Shown: positions 1-12,530 of the stretch, in pieces | Layout of the letters: every line of letters starts with the position of its first letter | Numbering within the stretch: the stretch's first letter is position 1 | From: Hydractinia symbiolongicarpus | Taxonomy: Eukaryota > Cnidaria > Hydrozoa > Anthoathecata > Hydractiniidae | Direction of reading: 5' to 3' | Length of the DNA stretch: 64,000 bases | NCBI RefSeq assembly: GCF_029227915.1 | Contig: NC_079882.1 | Location: 28,822,001 to 28,886,000, forward strand | The notes under the pieces: generated by a model | What the model was told of the DNA's origin: nothing | The model's input: the letters and a program-made list of their open reading frames with translations, nothing else | Database searches by the model: none | Program-made: the position numbers and the translations under genes

Positions 1-503
1 TAGCATGGAAAACAGACGTTTAGCCGAGAATGATGATGATGATGATGATGACGTTTCAATGAAAAAACATTCATATGGAAAGCATAGTTTGTTTACTTGA
101 ACAGAAACCATGTGAGAAAAATAAACGTATATTGTCTGCCGGATGCCACGATGTTTCTCTTTTCTCAAAACATTTATTAATTCATTCAATTTATTCGAAC
201 TTTAACGTCTACCACAGGAAAACAATGTCTCAATTTGGACCCTCCTCCGTATAGTGTTTTTCGTTATATTTGGTCTACAATTCAGATATTAGTTCGCTAT
301 TTAAAATATTAATTTTGTTTTTGTTAATTCTCGGGTGTGGTTTTTAAAGCCTTCTGTCTCAACTGTTGCATAAAGCCCGAGTCACACCAGACATAAACAT
401 TTCAGAAAAATGGGTCATGAGCTGTTGTGTACATTATAAAATTTTTCACATTCGAAGCGATAGTTGCGTTTATCTCGTTTTATCTATTTAACTGGTTGTT
501 CTC

Positions 504-665
504 TTGTGGTTACTTAAAAAAACTGCTGGTTCTCCGTTGGTTACTTCAAAATACTGGTGGTTCTTTGGTGGTTACTTAAAAATACTGGTGGTTCTGTGGT
601 GGTTACTTCAAAATACTACTGGTTACTGCTGGTTACTGTTGGTTGCTACTTTTAGTATCTACGAA
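504..665. repeat. 30-bp minisatellite
   Basis: About four imperfect tandem units of roughly 30 bp, each built around GGTTACTT, AAAATACT and GGTGGTTCT, ending in shorter GGTTACT repeats. The open frame across it simply translates the repeat and I do not call it a gene. The rest of 1-3880 holds no gene that I can support. It contains a short GAT microsatellite at about 30-52 and several TGACGTCA octamers. Confidence 0.8.
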
Positions 666-2099
666 CGGCAACAGCAATTCAGACGAGAAACAGCGAGTCA
701 AGTGTCAGGTGCAATACCGCGGGAGAAAGCAAAAGCGCGCTGGAGAAAACGAATGCCGTTTGTGTGACCAAGGACGAATGGGCTCGTGGTAGTCGCTTCC
801 CAAAAATGCGTAGCTAGGCCCCAAGCCAAACAACAAACACAAAGTACGTTTTCAGTCAGAAATGAGGAAATAAATACACCTACTTCCTTTCAGTAGCATC
901 AAATGTTTGTATTACTTCACTAAAACATTGATAGTTACTATCAAGTAGAGTTGAGCTTGATAACGGACTAATAATTCTAAATATCCAAGTTCAGTGTTTC
1001 GTCTTTTGTTATGTAAACAAAATCAATCATAGGTACCAAGTAATTACGAACAGAATGAGTTCTGGATCGTTACAAACTTCAAAGTATAAATTCCGAGGGC
1101 TCCATATGTAAACAGGGCGAAAAATAATAAGTCTTGGTAGCTATAAAGTTTTGTTTTATCTTCGTTTTTAGAAATACAGTTGTCTACTCGTTAAAATCTC
1201 ATATCTGCTCTCCCTCTGGACACACATACTCACTTATTATACAAAAACAAAAACAAATGTGGTAGACCAAGCTACCACAAAGGCGCACATCGACAACGCC
1301 AACAGGAGACAGATGACACAGATATACACCTGTCACATGTGGTTTGTACACGCTCAAATCAAATCAATATCTTCACACGAGGAAAAGAGAACTTACCTAG
1401 TAGATAGCCATAGTATGGTTCGGCTGCCGTAGTCAACTCAATGATGAGGCCTACGTAAGGGCTCCTATTCAACCCAAAACCGAAATAATAATCAAATTGG
1501 CCATATGAATGCCAGCAACCAAACATTATACGATCTATAAACAGAGATGTTTGTATGGAGATTATTAATAGTTTCTTTTTTCACTTGGTTGTTATTTGAT
1601 CATGTTGATCTTAAATCAACACATTTGTTCTAAACTTAATTTACAGATATTTGCAGAACTTTTTTGTGTTCAGTAATAAACTGAAGTATAATTTACGCTT
1701 CTATGAGTAAAAAGGCTTCACCCGCTAAAAGATAGAAGGAGACTTTAGCACGTCTGACACTTCATTTTGCAAAACGTGTTGGATGCATTGATTTAAAATA
1801 AATGATTGCCTAATCTACACAAAATATAGCTATATATGCTATATTTTTATAAAAAAAAAGTACAATTTTTCCTTTTTTCAGTTCTGGTGGCTTATATTTT
1901 TTCTTTGATTCGCTGCAGTTCAAAAAACTGGATTTTTTTGTTTGGCTAAGAAAGCGTCCAAAAAGCTTATATTTTTTCTGTTTGGTTAATAATTTAGTGA
2001 TAAAGTAATGTTTTCTTGGTAAATTAGAGATGATTCATACCAAAAATAATGTATGAAGATCAAAACTATATTCTAAGAAAATTAATTGGCGATATAGGG

Positions 2100-2660
2100 G
2101 TTTTAAAATTATGCTGACGTCAGCAAAGACCCGCTAAAATACAAAATGCTTTTTTTTATAATTTGTATACCCATTGCCTTTAAAAAGTTGTTCAAGAAAA
2201 TGTAAATCATCGTGTAATTTTGGCAACAGTAACAGAGATATTGAGATATATATTGGTTCATTGACGTCATCAACTTGTCTGTTACGAAAGAGGTGAGTTA
2301 ACCAAGGTGTAGGAAATTGGTTCTATTTTAGTTACCCATACGGGAGAAGACGTCATGTATAACTACCCGTTTCCAATTTTTTTTAATCAAAATTTACAGT
2401 AAAATGCAGTGGCTTAACTAAGTTAATAAAAAAATTATTGACATCAATCTTACTTATTAACATAACGTCAAATTAACTTTTTTGTTGGTTAGCAACTGAG
2501 ATATAATTAATTATTCTTAAGGAGAAAAAGTAAATGTCGCAAACACAAACTCACGTTATTAATATAATGGACTGGTCAATAAACTTATTGTAAAATGCAG
2601 AAAACAAATGGAAATAATTTAAGTTGTTTTAGGAATTTTTCTGACGTCAGCTGTACACAC
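2100..2660. repeat. Possible Helitron-body relic with CRE-like octamers
   Basis: AT-rich non-coding stretch with palindromic GCTGACGTCAGC near 2113, TGACGTCA near 2262, GACGTCAT near 2351 and TGACGTCA near 2641. The Helitron-like elements at 58.7-59.5 kb carry the same octamer and similar sentences about it, so this may be an old relic of that family. No ends can be defined here. Confidence 0.3.
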
Positions 2661-3884
2661 AAGAAATTTGTTTAGCCGTGTTACCTAATGAAGAAAATAT
2701 AGAGAATCATGCCCCTTTGGCAAATGGTTACAGAAGGAGATAAAAGTTTTTTTCGAACACATCAATTAAATTAAAGATACTGACGCTAACGGTTACATCA
2801 AAATAAATGAACACATCTACTTTGTCTGTCACATACGAACACAGTCTGCGCATTATTATAATTAATTCTAAACAAAGGTCGTGTTAAGCAAAGTTGTTTC
2901 TAGCACCAATGAGATATTACTTACTTCCAATATTGTAAGCTAATCTATGGTGGTAACCATGGTAGCTTGGTATGCCTAAAAAAAGTTATAGATATCTTGT
3001 TCATTTATCTGTAAAAGTTGATTAAATTCTCGTCTCTAAAAACTATTCTGTCCTAACCCTTTTTGTCCACATTTTTGATTTTCTAATAATAAAGCACGCG
3101 ATAAATTATTTAATACTGTCAAGAGGAGATTTCCTTGATTATCCAAATACAACGCGCGCATAATTATTTTTTTAAGAAAGAGAAAATGCATTCAAATTTT
3201 TGGGCAACTTTGGGACTTTTCTATGCGAATTATGTAAAAAGCAGAAAATTTTATTTAAAAATTTTTTGAAATGTTATAATTCGTTATAGAACTAACTTTA
3301 TTGAATCTTAAGCATTATTTTAGACAAATTCTAAACTTCCGACGACGTCATAGAAAAAGTGTGTAAGGATTGCTAAAAACAACAACCTCGTACTCTGCTT
3401 TCTGAAAGCATTTGCGGGAATTAAAAATCAAAATGGCGATTTTGTAGCGACGAGCTTTAAAAACTTTTAAAAAATAGCATTTTTTTTTCATGAGGAAAGC
3501 TTTTTCTTTCTGAACTATAATTTAAGTGAGTAGGGTGTAATTTTGTAGCATTTATGTTTCAATAGTTCCGTAAAGCCGTAGCCGAGAATAAACTCGCTTA
3601 CTCACGACATCATAATATCTATATTATTCAATATCAATGACTGAACAACAACAACTTCTACCAAAATTGTTCGGCCTAAATAGCTATTTCATTTGTAAAA
3701 GCAGCCTTAAGTTTATGTTTCTAAACTGTTTTATTGTTGTTTTTTATGAGAGTTTGCCATTTTAGTGAATTAGTCGATTTTTTGAATTTCCGCGCCCGAA
3801 GGCGTAGGAAATTCTTTAAAACCGTCGTTTTTTTCTTTCGGAGCATTTTTTGAGAAAAAATCGACCCTGGGATTTCACGTTGGT

Positions 3885-4905
3885 CCGTCACAGATGTAAA
3901 CTTCGTACCCAAGCTCCTTAACTACTGGAAAGTCTAGTATTGATGCTTCAGGCCAAAATTGGTATTTGTTTTCGACAAAATTTGGCACAGTTAACAAAAA
4001 AAGTATGCTGAACATAATGGTGACATAATAATTTTGATTTTTGTCACCTAAATGTCATTTTAGGCCAAAATTGGTCCAAAAATTAGAACTACTTTATTTT
4101 CAACAAAATTTGGAACAGTTAACAAATAAAGTATGCTGAACATGATGGTGACATCAAAATTTTGATTTCTTCTTACCTAAATGTCATTTGAGGCCAAAAT
4201 TGGTCCAAAAATTAAAACTACTTTATTTTTAACAAAATTTGGCACAGTAAACAAATAAAGTATGCTGAACATGATGGTGACATCAAAATTTTGATTTCTT
4301 GTTACCTAAATGTCATTTTAGGCCAAAATTGGTCCAAAAATTAAAACCACTTTATTTTTGACAAATTTTGGCACAATTAACAAAAAAAGTATGGTGAACA
4401 TGATGGTGACATCAAAATTGTTGTTTTTTGCACCTTAAATGTCATTTTAGGCCAAAATTGGTCCAAAAATTAGAACTACTTCATTTTCAACAAAAATTGG
4501 TAAAGTTAACAAATAAAGTATGCTGAACATAATGGTGACATCAAAATTTTGATTTTTGTCACCTTAAATGCCATTTTAGGCCAAAATTGGTCCAAAAATT
4601 AAAACCACTTCATTTTCGGCTAAATCTGGCACAGTTAACAAATTAAGTATGCTGAAAATGATGACTGTACAAAAGTTTGATTTTTTGTCACCTAAATGTC
4701 ATTTCAGGTCAAAATTTATCCAAAAATTAAAACTGCTTTATTTTCGACATAAATTGACACAGTTAATAAAAAAATTATGCTGAAAAATGGTCACATCAAA
4801 ATTTTGATTTTTTGTCAACTAATGCCGTTCTAAGACCATAAACGTTTCAATCGCAAGACTTTCAACCATGAATGATAGGCTGTATTTTTTGTTGCTTTAT
4901 GTTCA
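3885..4905. repeat. 129-bp satellite array, copy A, inside a dispersed element
   Basis: About seven tandem units. The anchor GGCCAAAATTGG recurs at 3951, 4063, 4192, 4321, 4450 and 4579, so the period is 129 bp after a shorter first unit. A second array with the same unit lies at 36.7-37.4 kb. Both arrays share unique flanks: a leader containing ACTTCGTACC before the first unit, and a trailer containing GACCATAAACGTTTCAATCG and ATGAATGATAGGCTGTATTT after the last. The shared flanks show that the array is the core of a dispersed element. Confidence 0.85.
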
Positions 4906-5159
4906 GAGTTTCATGCACCAAACCCCTTCGAATGTTTGGCACAATAACACAACGAATTAGCAGGTTTTTATCAAATATTTTGGTAGCGCGCGGAAATTCT
5001 TAGAGCACCCAGGGCTTCTTGTTTTACTTTTAAAAAGACTCCTAAATATATTTTATAACCATAAGTACACATTTTTTTCTTTACATTGCCGTTTTGTTTT
5101 CGTTCAAAAAGCATTATAAAATTTCTATGCCAAAGTTTTAGTGGCTGACTTCCAGCATA

Positions 5160-5410
5160 AATTTCCCGACTGGTGGCCTCGTGGTTGAGCGTTTGCGACT
5201 GGTGCAGTAATGCCAGAGATTGCAATAGTGTGAAAAGATCTTTTCTGCGTAACGTTTAACATGTTAATAGGATTCATGTATTAGGCGGTTGGTTGATCGA
5301 TTGTTGATCGATAGCTGTAAAAGACACGCCTTCCGTAGCTCAAATGGGAGCTTTAAATCCACCAGGATGCCTTTCGCAGGATCTCCGTTGAAAACAAAAC
5401 CATTCGGAAC
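5160..5410 (+). repeat. Possible tRNA-derived SINE relic
   Basis: Two stretches resemble RNA polymerase III A boxes: TGGCCTCGTGGTTGAGCG near 5172 and CGTAGCTCAAATGGGAGC near 5334. No clear B box or poly-A tail is visible. The minus-strand open frame across 4971-5225 has no recognisable domain and is not called. Confidence 0.25.
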
Positions 5411-6442
5411 TAAAAAGGCTGTTCTGGATAACTAATAATACTGATAGTAATGCTTTATTATAAATTATTTTCCGGATAAATTCACCATCAATTAAAGTTG
5501 TTATTATTGTAGTCTATTTCGTTCAAACTAAATGTTTTAATTGATTGTTTGACTATTCTTTTCAATGAAATTGACAAAAAATTATTTTGTAAGGGATAAA
5601 AAGCGCAATATAATTTCCTATAATCCAGATTGATGGTAGGGCATAGTACTCTCTCCAAATACTTTAATCAGCTGATTCGTTTTAACGGAATGTTTTGCAC
5701 TCACCCTTTGTTGCATGCACTTCATTATTGGAAACTATTGCTAAAATTATGTTTACATATGTTATGTAAACCAGCCTTTTATTGTCAATATATTTCTTTA
5801 TAGAAACCATGTATATGTGTTTTCACGCATATGTTTGAACTGGGTGTCCTATCCTATGAAAGTTAAGTATTAAGCTACCATTTTAAAGTAAGCAAAGTGA
5901 CGGAGTATTAAGCCTTTCAATCCCTTCGCGCCGCACTTTAATTTCGTTAACCAATCAGAAACCTTATTAGTTTAACGTATTTCTGCAACGTGCCGTTTAA
6001 TGTTAGGCCGGAGCGTTCATGTGATCACCAGAATATACATACGCAACCACGTGGCCACGAAGACGGATTGGTTTTATCTTGTCAGTTTTTGTCCATAGTT
6101 TTGTAGCTTTGTTCCCTATATGTAACAGCATTGTGAACTAAATATACAATCGCTCTACGTTAAATGTTTTATTGCAGCAACTTAAATTTTTAACACCTTT
6201 TTTGCTGTTTGATAAAAAAAAGAACGAAATGCGGGAAAAGGAAATTTTGTTAACAAAAAATAACTGTTAAATAAAGTCATAGAAAGCTCTATGTAGGATC
6301 TTATTTGACACTAAACATGGGCTAGCCTTCTAAAATGCCAGATTATTAAATAAAAATTGTATGATGTTGTATACTTGGAATTATTTTGTAACACATTTTA
6401 ACGCAAAACTTTAATTCCTCCTGTATTAATTTAAAGTGTATC

Positions 6443-9400
6443 CTAACAGGTATAGAACAAAGATAAGATTAAAAGTTTTGACCTTTTGCCTTCATTTATT
6501 ATTATGAAATATTGCATTGCGCAAGCATGATACCAACCTGGTCCATACATGTACATAAAGTTGCCAATATTTTTGCTTTCCCAATATTTTTGCGTTGCAA
6601 GCAACTGCTTTAAGGACCTATGGTGAGTGCCATAATAATACCAGTAAGATTTTGTGCCAGATGATGCAGGTCTCATTCCTGCTAGGTAACGATTGTAAGT
6701 TTGACTTGATGCAAATGGTGATAAAGCATCTTGGTTGTCAAATCCTGTGTTTAAACCAGTGTTGATTGTTTCATCATTAAAAAGTTTTTCCCATGCAGTG
6801 TTACCATAATCCCATTGCTAAAAAACATAAGCGTATTATGGAAATTAGGCAAAGTGTATAAAGAAGAGTGGTAATGATATATTTTTATTAGAACATTTAA
6901 TCCATGATGTGCGTAACGATTTATGCGTTGTACCGTCTCATTGCATGTCCCTTGTGCATCGTGCTATTTGCTATATATAATTGTTTTCAGTGTTTTGTAC
7001 GTAGAGAACATTAGACATCTAGGTTAACAATTCGATTTGTGAACAAAGGTTAAATTCAAATAATTGTCAACATGTGCACAAGAATGTTTAATTTCGCTTT
7101 GTATTTTATTTTCCTTATCAATGTATATAGTAAAAATAAACACTAAAAAAATCAACCCTTGTGCGCAAAGACTAATGAGAATATCTGAAAAATTTAAATT
7201 ATGCTAAAAAGGCTGTTATCAGGTCTATACAAAATCTATTAGGTTATTACATTTCTTCTAAAATATAAATCGATTTACCTTCGTTGGAGTTGCCTTTAGG
7301 AGGAGATCATAAACACCATCATCACGTTCTAAAGTTAAATGAAGTAGGTTAAATTAAAGTATTTGGTGTCCCTATAGTGTTCCACAATATCAACTCGTGC
7401 GGTCGCAACGAAAAGGCGCGAGTGAAAAAGTTTCAATAATACCGTTACATGTTTTTTTACCGCCATGGAGTAAGCATAGCATGGCGACCGACAAAAGAAC
7501 TCAATTGTAGAAAGTTACTAGGTTATTTTTTTAGTAAACATCACACACTTCATGCTAAGAGAATTGTAACTTTGATTATTTATAAAAACACAGGTATTAA
7601 TAATGTAGAGATGTATTTTGTATTTATATCAGTGTCATTACTGTCATCCTCCACCCTTTAATTAGAGTGAGACTTCCTATTAAAAGACATCCTTTACAGC
7701 AACACAATCCCTACTGGCAAACAGGTCAACCCCTATTATGTAATAGCTTATAGATGATACAAGAGAAGGAAGAGAAACCAATTAATGATGATATTTTTTC
7801 TTATGAAATTACAGGAAACTTCCGGTATAAAGACTTTTTTGGTGAGCAAGTTCCAAGGTTTTGTAAGTGTCCTTCTCGTCCAACACACATGAAATCCGTT
7901 TTGATTTGGTGAAACAATCAAATTTACCAGGAACGGCCAAACCAATTTTGCGCTTACGTTTACTCATTACTGTCACATTTATAAAGTTGTTTGGGTCAGC
8001 GTTCAAAGAATCATGAAGGAGACTTGATAATTCTATTGGGGCATGCCCAACCGGTTCTGTTTCCCCATCCTTTTCTTTAAAAATTCCAATTGCAAACTTA
8101 TCATTTTTCAAGGCTTCATCTCTACTGTCCGGTTTAGCAATCAGTTTTTCATTTAAAACGGGAGTCCAGTTGGCGTTGTAAACATGATGCCCACGTATTA
8201 AACTTCTGTATTTTACCCTGTGAAGAAGCTGATACTTACCAAAAGACTCTACTCTAGCCATGTTAAAATCAAAGTCTTCACGTTTACTGGTAAATAAAAA
8301 GTTCAATCATTTATTTTCAAAACATTCGAACCTAAAACATGTTCGAATGTTGCAAACATTAAGCCCGTTAAATATTCGAAACTTTCTTTCTCAAAGATGG
8401 CTTCACAAGAAACATCCCACAAGGGACAGAAACGTAATACATATTCTATGGAATTTAAAAAACAAGTTATAACGTTTGCAGAAATAAATTCAAACAGAAG
8501 TGCTGCATTGAAATTCAAGATTGAGGTAAAAAGAGTACGAGAATGGCGTCAAAACAAGGAAAAAATTGTAGTTATGAAAGACAAACGTCAGAGGATCGAG
8601 GGTGGTGGTAGAAAGTTAACTGACCAACAACTGAAGGATGATATTCTAAAATGAATAGGTAGAACGGCGTGGTAATATGCTTCGTGTTTCTAGTAAACTC
8701 ATCATGTTTAAACCAAAGTCTATGTTTAACGAGACATGTGGAGAAGATAACGATTTGAAAGATTCATTTATTGCAAGTCGTGGGTGGTTGCAGAAATTTA
8801 TGAAAAGAAATCATCTCTCGTGCAGGTGAGCTCTACTTTGAACCAAAACGTTAATTTAGAATGGGTTTGCTGCTCACTAATACCTTTGTACTCATGTAAA
8901 ACTACAGTGTTTTTCACGTTATACTGTTTATGTCAATTCCCTTACCCAAAAAATTTTAAGCTGGGTTTGTTGTATGAACTTTTACATGCCTTCTTTTACA
9001 GACGGCGAACAACAATGGCCCAAAAGGCCCAGCGCAACTTATCAATAAGTTGGTAGCGTTCGTCATCCATATCCGTCGATTGAATATGAAAGCTGAATTT
9101 AACCCTTCCAATATCAAAGCCATGGATGAAACACCAGTTTGGGCAGATATGGTAAGCAGCACTACAGTCAACAAAACTGGTCAAAAAGATGTTATGCTCA
9201 AAACAACTGGTCATGAAAAGGTTCGCGTTACTGTCTGCCTAGCTGCCAAAGCAGACGGTATCAAATTGAAACCATATATCGTTTTTTCCGGAGCTAAACG
9301 AGAGTCAGCTGCATTAAATGAAGAGTTCAAAACAAAATGTGTCGTTGCATCATTAGGAAATGGTAGGATGAACGAGGAACTTACGCTACAGTGGTGCAAA

Positions 9401-12180
9401 CAAGTTGTTGGATCTTTCTCCTTCGGTTAAAGGCTTCTTGTGTGGGATACATTCGAAGCTCATATGACCAACAAGGTTAAAGTTTCATTGAAAAAAATGA
9501 AAGTCGAAGGTGCTCTAATTCCAGGTGGGTGTACAAAGTACATTCATGCCCCAGATGTGTACTGGAATAAACCATTTAAAGGGTTTATTTCTGATATGTA
9601 CGATGAATGGTTGGCTAATGGTGTCCACCAATATACGGTAGGAGGAAACATGAAACAAGCCCCCGACGCACAGTTGTAGAATGGATTTTACGCTCTTGGG
9701 AAATAATAAAAAAAGATCTCATCATTGATTCATTTAAAGGTTGTGCCCTAAATCTAAAAAACGACGTGAGTGAAGACAACAAGATTCATTGCTTCAAAAG
9801 TACCCAACCTTGTTCTGCCGGTGTATCAGTTTTGGAAGATCAAACTAAGGTGGTAAATAATACCGATGCTAATGAAATTAACCCATTTGAACCTACCGAT
9901 TCTGACATGGAGGATGCGAATGATCCTGGTAATCTTCTAGATGAAGATGAAGAAGAAGATGATTTTTAAACTGCTGTGTAAAAGAAATATAACTGAAATA
10001 AAATAAACGCCTCCCTCTTTTAAACGCCTGCCTCTAATAAACGCCCCCCTCAAAACTCGGAAAATTAAATAAACGCTCCGGGCGTTTATTTGGAGATTTA
10101 CGGTATCCTCTAGAAGTGACCACTCTATAGCATTAGAGAATGAAAAAACAAACAATACATAATCAGAGTTACAATTCTTTTCACGTACAGTGTGTGATGT
10201 TTACTGAAAAAATAATTCAATTACCCCCAAACCGGAAACATGCGACGAACAGCCATATTGGTTTGGAAGTGATGGTGTCAGGTTTTGTAGGTCTCCTTTA
10301 ACCTTTTTCTCTTCGATATACTTTGTATTAACAGGAATAGTTTTTTTTGCATGTTTTCATCTATATATATATATCGTTTTTTAGCAATGTTTAAATTTTG
10401 AACAAACTAATTTTAAGATTTATGGTTACAAAAATAGATTTTAGGAATCATTTTGCTAAGGTCAGGGAGTTAGATAGCTATCCCACTATCCTTATAAATT
10501 CCTATCTTTTAAGAGTTTTTATTCAGTGTGGTATACTGTTATTTATTTTTATTTCGGGTTGTGACTACCTAGCTCACTCTTTAACTACCTCTGGCAATAA
10601 AGTAAAAGTAGGCAATGCAATTTGGCTATATACAAAAAAATTATTAATCAATATTCCTTATGCAAAACACATTTAGTTAGCTACACTTTTTCTTACTGTT
10701 ACGAAAACTTGCTAAGCGATACTTTTAGCTGGACAGGGTAACAACGGGCTGTTTAATGTGTTTCCATGTGAACCGAAATTGCAAGAAAGTTATTTTGGAG
10801 AAGGGTATTATTCCTATACACCTGTGCAACACCGTTTACCTGTTCTAAGCGCTTAACACGGTGCTAACAATAGAATGTTTTTGTTTGTTTTTTAAATTAA
10901 TTACAATCTGGCGCATAATTTATCATTAATTAAAAAAAAATTATTATGAATTAAAATACATGATCACATATATTATCTTGCAACAATTTTTTTAGGGTGT
11001 TGACCTTCACAAACCGTGACTAAAATTGAACAATCATCTGCTGAGTATATCAAATTACAGTGATATATGCTCGGTTTATATGATAAACTAGTTATTGCAC
11101 ATGAGCTAGAAAAATATCGCCAGGCTCGTGAAATGTGTAAACAAGAACGTAGAAAAAGTAAAACAGTATTTCCTATTTTTTCTTGGCATTGTGTGATCAC
11201 TACGACGTATAGGACAAAATAACTTACTGTTTATATTCTTTGTTCCCACGATAAATGGTAGTGCTTCCAACTCTCCTGGGTTAACATACTTCACCCAGAA
11301 GATATAAAAAATTGTATTTGAAAGTCCAGTTATAATTTTTCCATGATCAGTTCTGGCTATACCAGATTCTGTTGTAACTGTAGCAGATTCATCTTCAGCA
11401 TCACGATATGATATTTCTACTGACTCAAATGAAGTGAAATCGTCCCCATCAAAATCAGTATCTAACCAAGATATAACCAGTGAAGAGAAGGACAATACTT
11501 TTGCTTTTATTGTTTGTCTGGCTTGCGCAGGGGTTCCTAATAATGAAATTTAAAATAGAGTATAGAAAGATTCGTAATCCAAGACATAATCTTCACGGAA
11601 CATCAAGGGGCCAAAAAGCACTTAATTAAGTTTTAAAACTTTTTTTGGCTATCCAGTTTTCTATGAATGATAGTACAGGAAATTTTGAAACTTAATATTA
11701 ATAAAGATTTCTTTAAATCATAAAAAAATTCAATTTTTGGAGGAACTGTATAATATAGAAATATATTGTTAAGGATGTTGTTTATCACAGTATTATTGCC
11801 AGCAATATTTTGTGAACTTATTGTTGTTGTTTCGCCTAATTTCGCTAAAAATTACTGAGACATACTCAGGGATCATCCATAAATGACGTCTGCACCATAA
11901 GGGGAGTAACGGTAAGCGGATATCCCTTGCAGAGAAATTGCTTTTTACCTTTAAAGTTTCATATAGCTTCTTAGCGGAAAGAAAGAATTGTACAAGTTGT
12001 ATTGTACACGAAAAACTTCCAGGCTTTTCATTCACATTGCATTCAGAAATATGAACTACATTTCTTAAATTTAAATACAAAGTAGGACGAAACATAATTA
12101 GTAAAACACTTACCAATCCCACCATAGATTAACTTTATCAATAATATTGATAATAAGGTGACTACCAAAGTATAGCGCAT
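6443..12180 (-). CDS. Secreted fibronectin-III protein, paralogue 1 (4 exons)
   Basis: Exons on the minus strand: 12180-12114, 11536-11228, 7328-7279 and 6817-6443; all introns are GT-AG and the phases join, giving 266 aa. Residues 1-20 form a hydrophobic signal peptide beginning MRY. Residues about 24-118 look like one fibronectin type III domain: SLVISWL, SVEISYRD, ITGL and FYIFWVKYVN fit FN3 strands. The rest, rich in Trp, Tyr and Asn with YGPGWYHAC, is unrecognised. It is probably a secreted or cell-surface protein with an unknown partner. The start Met directly follows an AG, and a GTAAGG lies 56 nt upstream in both copies, so a 5' UTR intron is likely. Intron 2 holds a Tigger element. 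The frame is open throughout, so the gene may be active. The exon model is by eye, and a further exon after 6443 cannot be excluded. Confidence 0.7.
7449..7600. repeat. Intronic repeat, one half of an inverted pair
   Basis: A stretch including AGTAAACATCACACACTT and GAGAATTGTAACTTTGA lies in intron 2 of the FN3 gene. A reverse-complement relative is at about 10155-10210, and counterparts are at 60241-60300 and 60570-60680 in the other arm. It appears to be the terminal inverted repeat of an older element that predates the duplication. The open frame here (beginning MFFYRHGV) is the repeat read through and lies antisense to the FN3 gene. Confidence 0.5.
7809..8261 (-). pseudogene. HIRAN-like protein, probably transposon-associated
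   Basis: Minus-strand frame of about 150 aa starting at Met on 8261 (MARVESFGKY). The segments RGHHVYNANWTPVLNEKL, DEALKNDKFAIGIFK and EPVGHAPIELSSLL follow the pattern of HIRAN-type DNA-end-binding domains: a WxP-containing strand, a region where family members have an RxxxxxD-x-AV core, and VGHxP. Cnidarian genomes have many small proteins of this type. An insertion of about 22 nt after SFG looks like GTAAGT...CAG, too short for an ordinary intron but in frame. It lies head to head with the Tigger transposase, 136 bp apart, and is absent from the other arm, so it came with the transposon or a companion element. Function in this copy is doubtful. Confidence 0.5.
8397..9969 (+). pseudogene. 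Tigger/pogo-like DDE transposase, broken
   Basis: The N-terminus (8397-8652) is a helix-turn-helix DNA-binding domain of BrkDBD/pipsqueak type, with MEFKKQVITFAEINSNRSAA and VREWRQNKEK. An in-frame TGA follows at 8652, where relatives have Trp. The next frame contains GWLQKFMKRNHLS, typical of a CENP-B-type HTH. A GT-AG intron fits about 8826-9000. The catalytic DDE_1 part follows: AMDETPVWADM holds the first Asp, and the frame continues to SFSFG, a stop at 9428, then VWDTFEAHM and GGCTKYIHAPDVYWNKPFK with the second catalytic region. Another stop is at 9678. The acidic tail DEDEEEDDF ends at 9969. At least three disabling changes make this a pseudogene of a transposase that normally moves its element between TA sites. 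Confidence 0.8.
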
Positions 12181-12530
12181 CTAAAAATAATGATGATTTT
12201 CCATCAATGCAATATCTAACCCCAGCGTCCTTACGTGTGATAAGAAAACTACACTCATTGTGATAAGAAAACTACATTCTTCTTTCACAGATATACAGGG
12301 ACAATGAAGAGCGTCAAAAATGCGCTGGGCGCTGTTTTTTGCGATGTCTGGGATGTCTGTATTGTCGAACAAAAACGCGCCACCTGGCGAAGTATCATCA
12401 GAAAGAATTATCGCAGTTTGGGGTACAGGTCTAAACAAATAACCTAAGATTCTATGACAAGTAAACTTTGACAAGTCTAAAGTGCGTGGGTATAATATTG
12501 AAACGCCGTAAATTATTGCTTGTGGGTATC
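12181..12530 (-). other. Conserved upstream region of FN3 paralogue 1
   Basis: A stretch with an open frame (containing GYLFRPVPQTAIILSDD) lies directly upstream of the start codon and is strongly conserved with 54860-55170 in the other arm. The two copies differ by a 1-nt indel that shifts the frame, and this copy has a tandem duplication of TGATAAGAAAACTACA near 12240-12270. It therefore does not look like maintained coding sequence. It is better read as a 5' UTR exon or promoter: a GTAAGG donor occurs near its end in both copies, followed about 56 nt later by TTTTTAG and the ATG. Confidence 0.45.

Larger units (their letters stand above)
7740..10105 (+). mobile_element. Tigger/pogo-like DNA transposon, degenerate
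   Basis: An insertion in intron 2 of FN3 paralogue 1 that is absent from the matching place in paralogue 2. Its right end is clear: subterminal AAACGCC repeats (10004-10090), then a terminus ending ATTTACGGTA at 10105. The empty site in the other arm reads TATCCTCTACAAG, so the element sits at a TA, as expected for Tc1/mariner/pogo. The left terminus is eroded and I could not find a matching TIR, so the start is approximate. It contains a HIRAN-like reading frame on the minus strand and a broken transposase on the plus strand, arranged divergently. Confidence 0.75.

Noticed and set aside
504-767. 87-aa open frame
   Set aside because: It translates the 30-bp minisatellite and has no domain.
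7449-7661. Conserved frame beginning MFFYRHGV, also at 60477-60719
   Set aside because: It is conserved because it lies in the duplicated intron and is part of a repeat; it is antisense to the FN3 gene and its ends differ between copies.
12181-12474. 97-aa frame upstream of FN3 paralogue 1 as a coding exon
   Set aside because: The other arm has a frame-shifting indel in the same stretch and no in-frame join to the ATG exon works in both copies.
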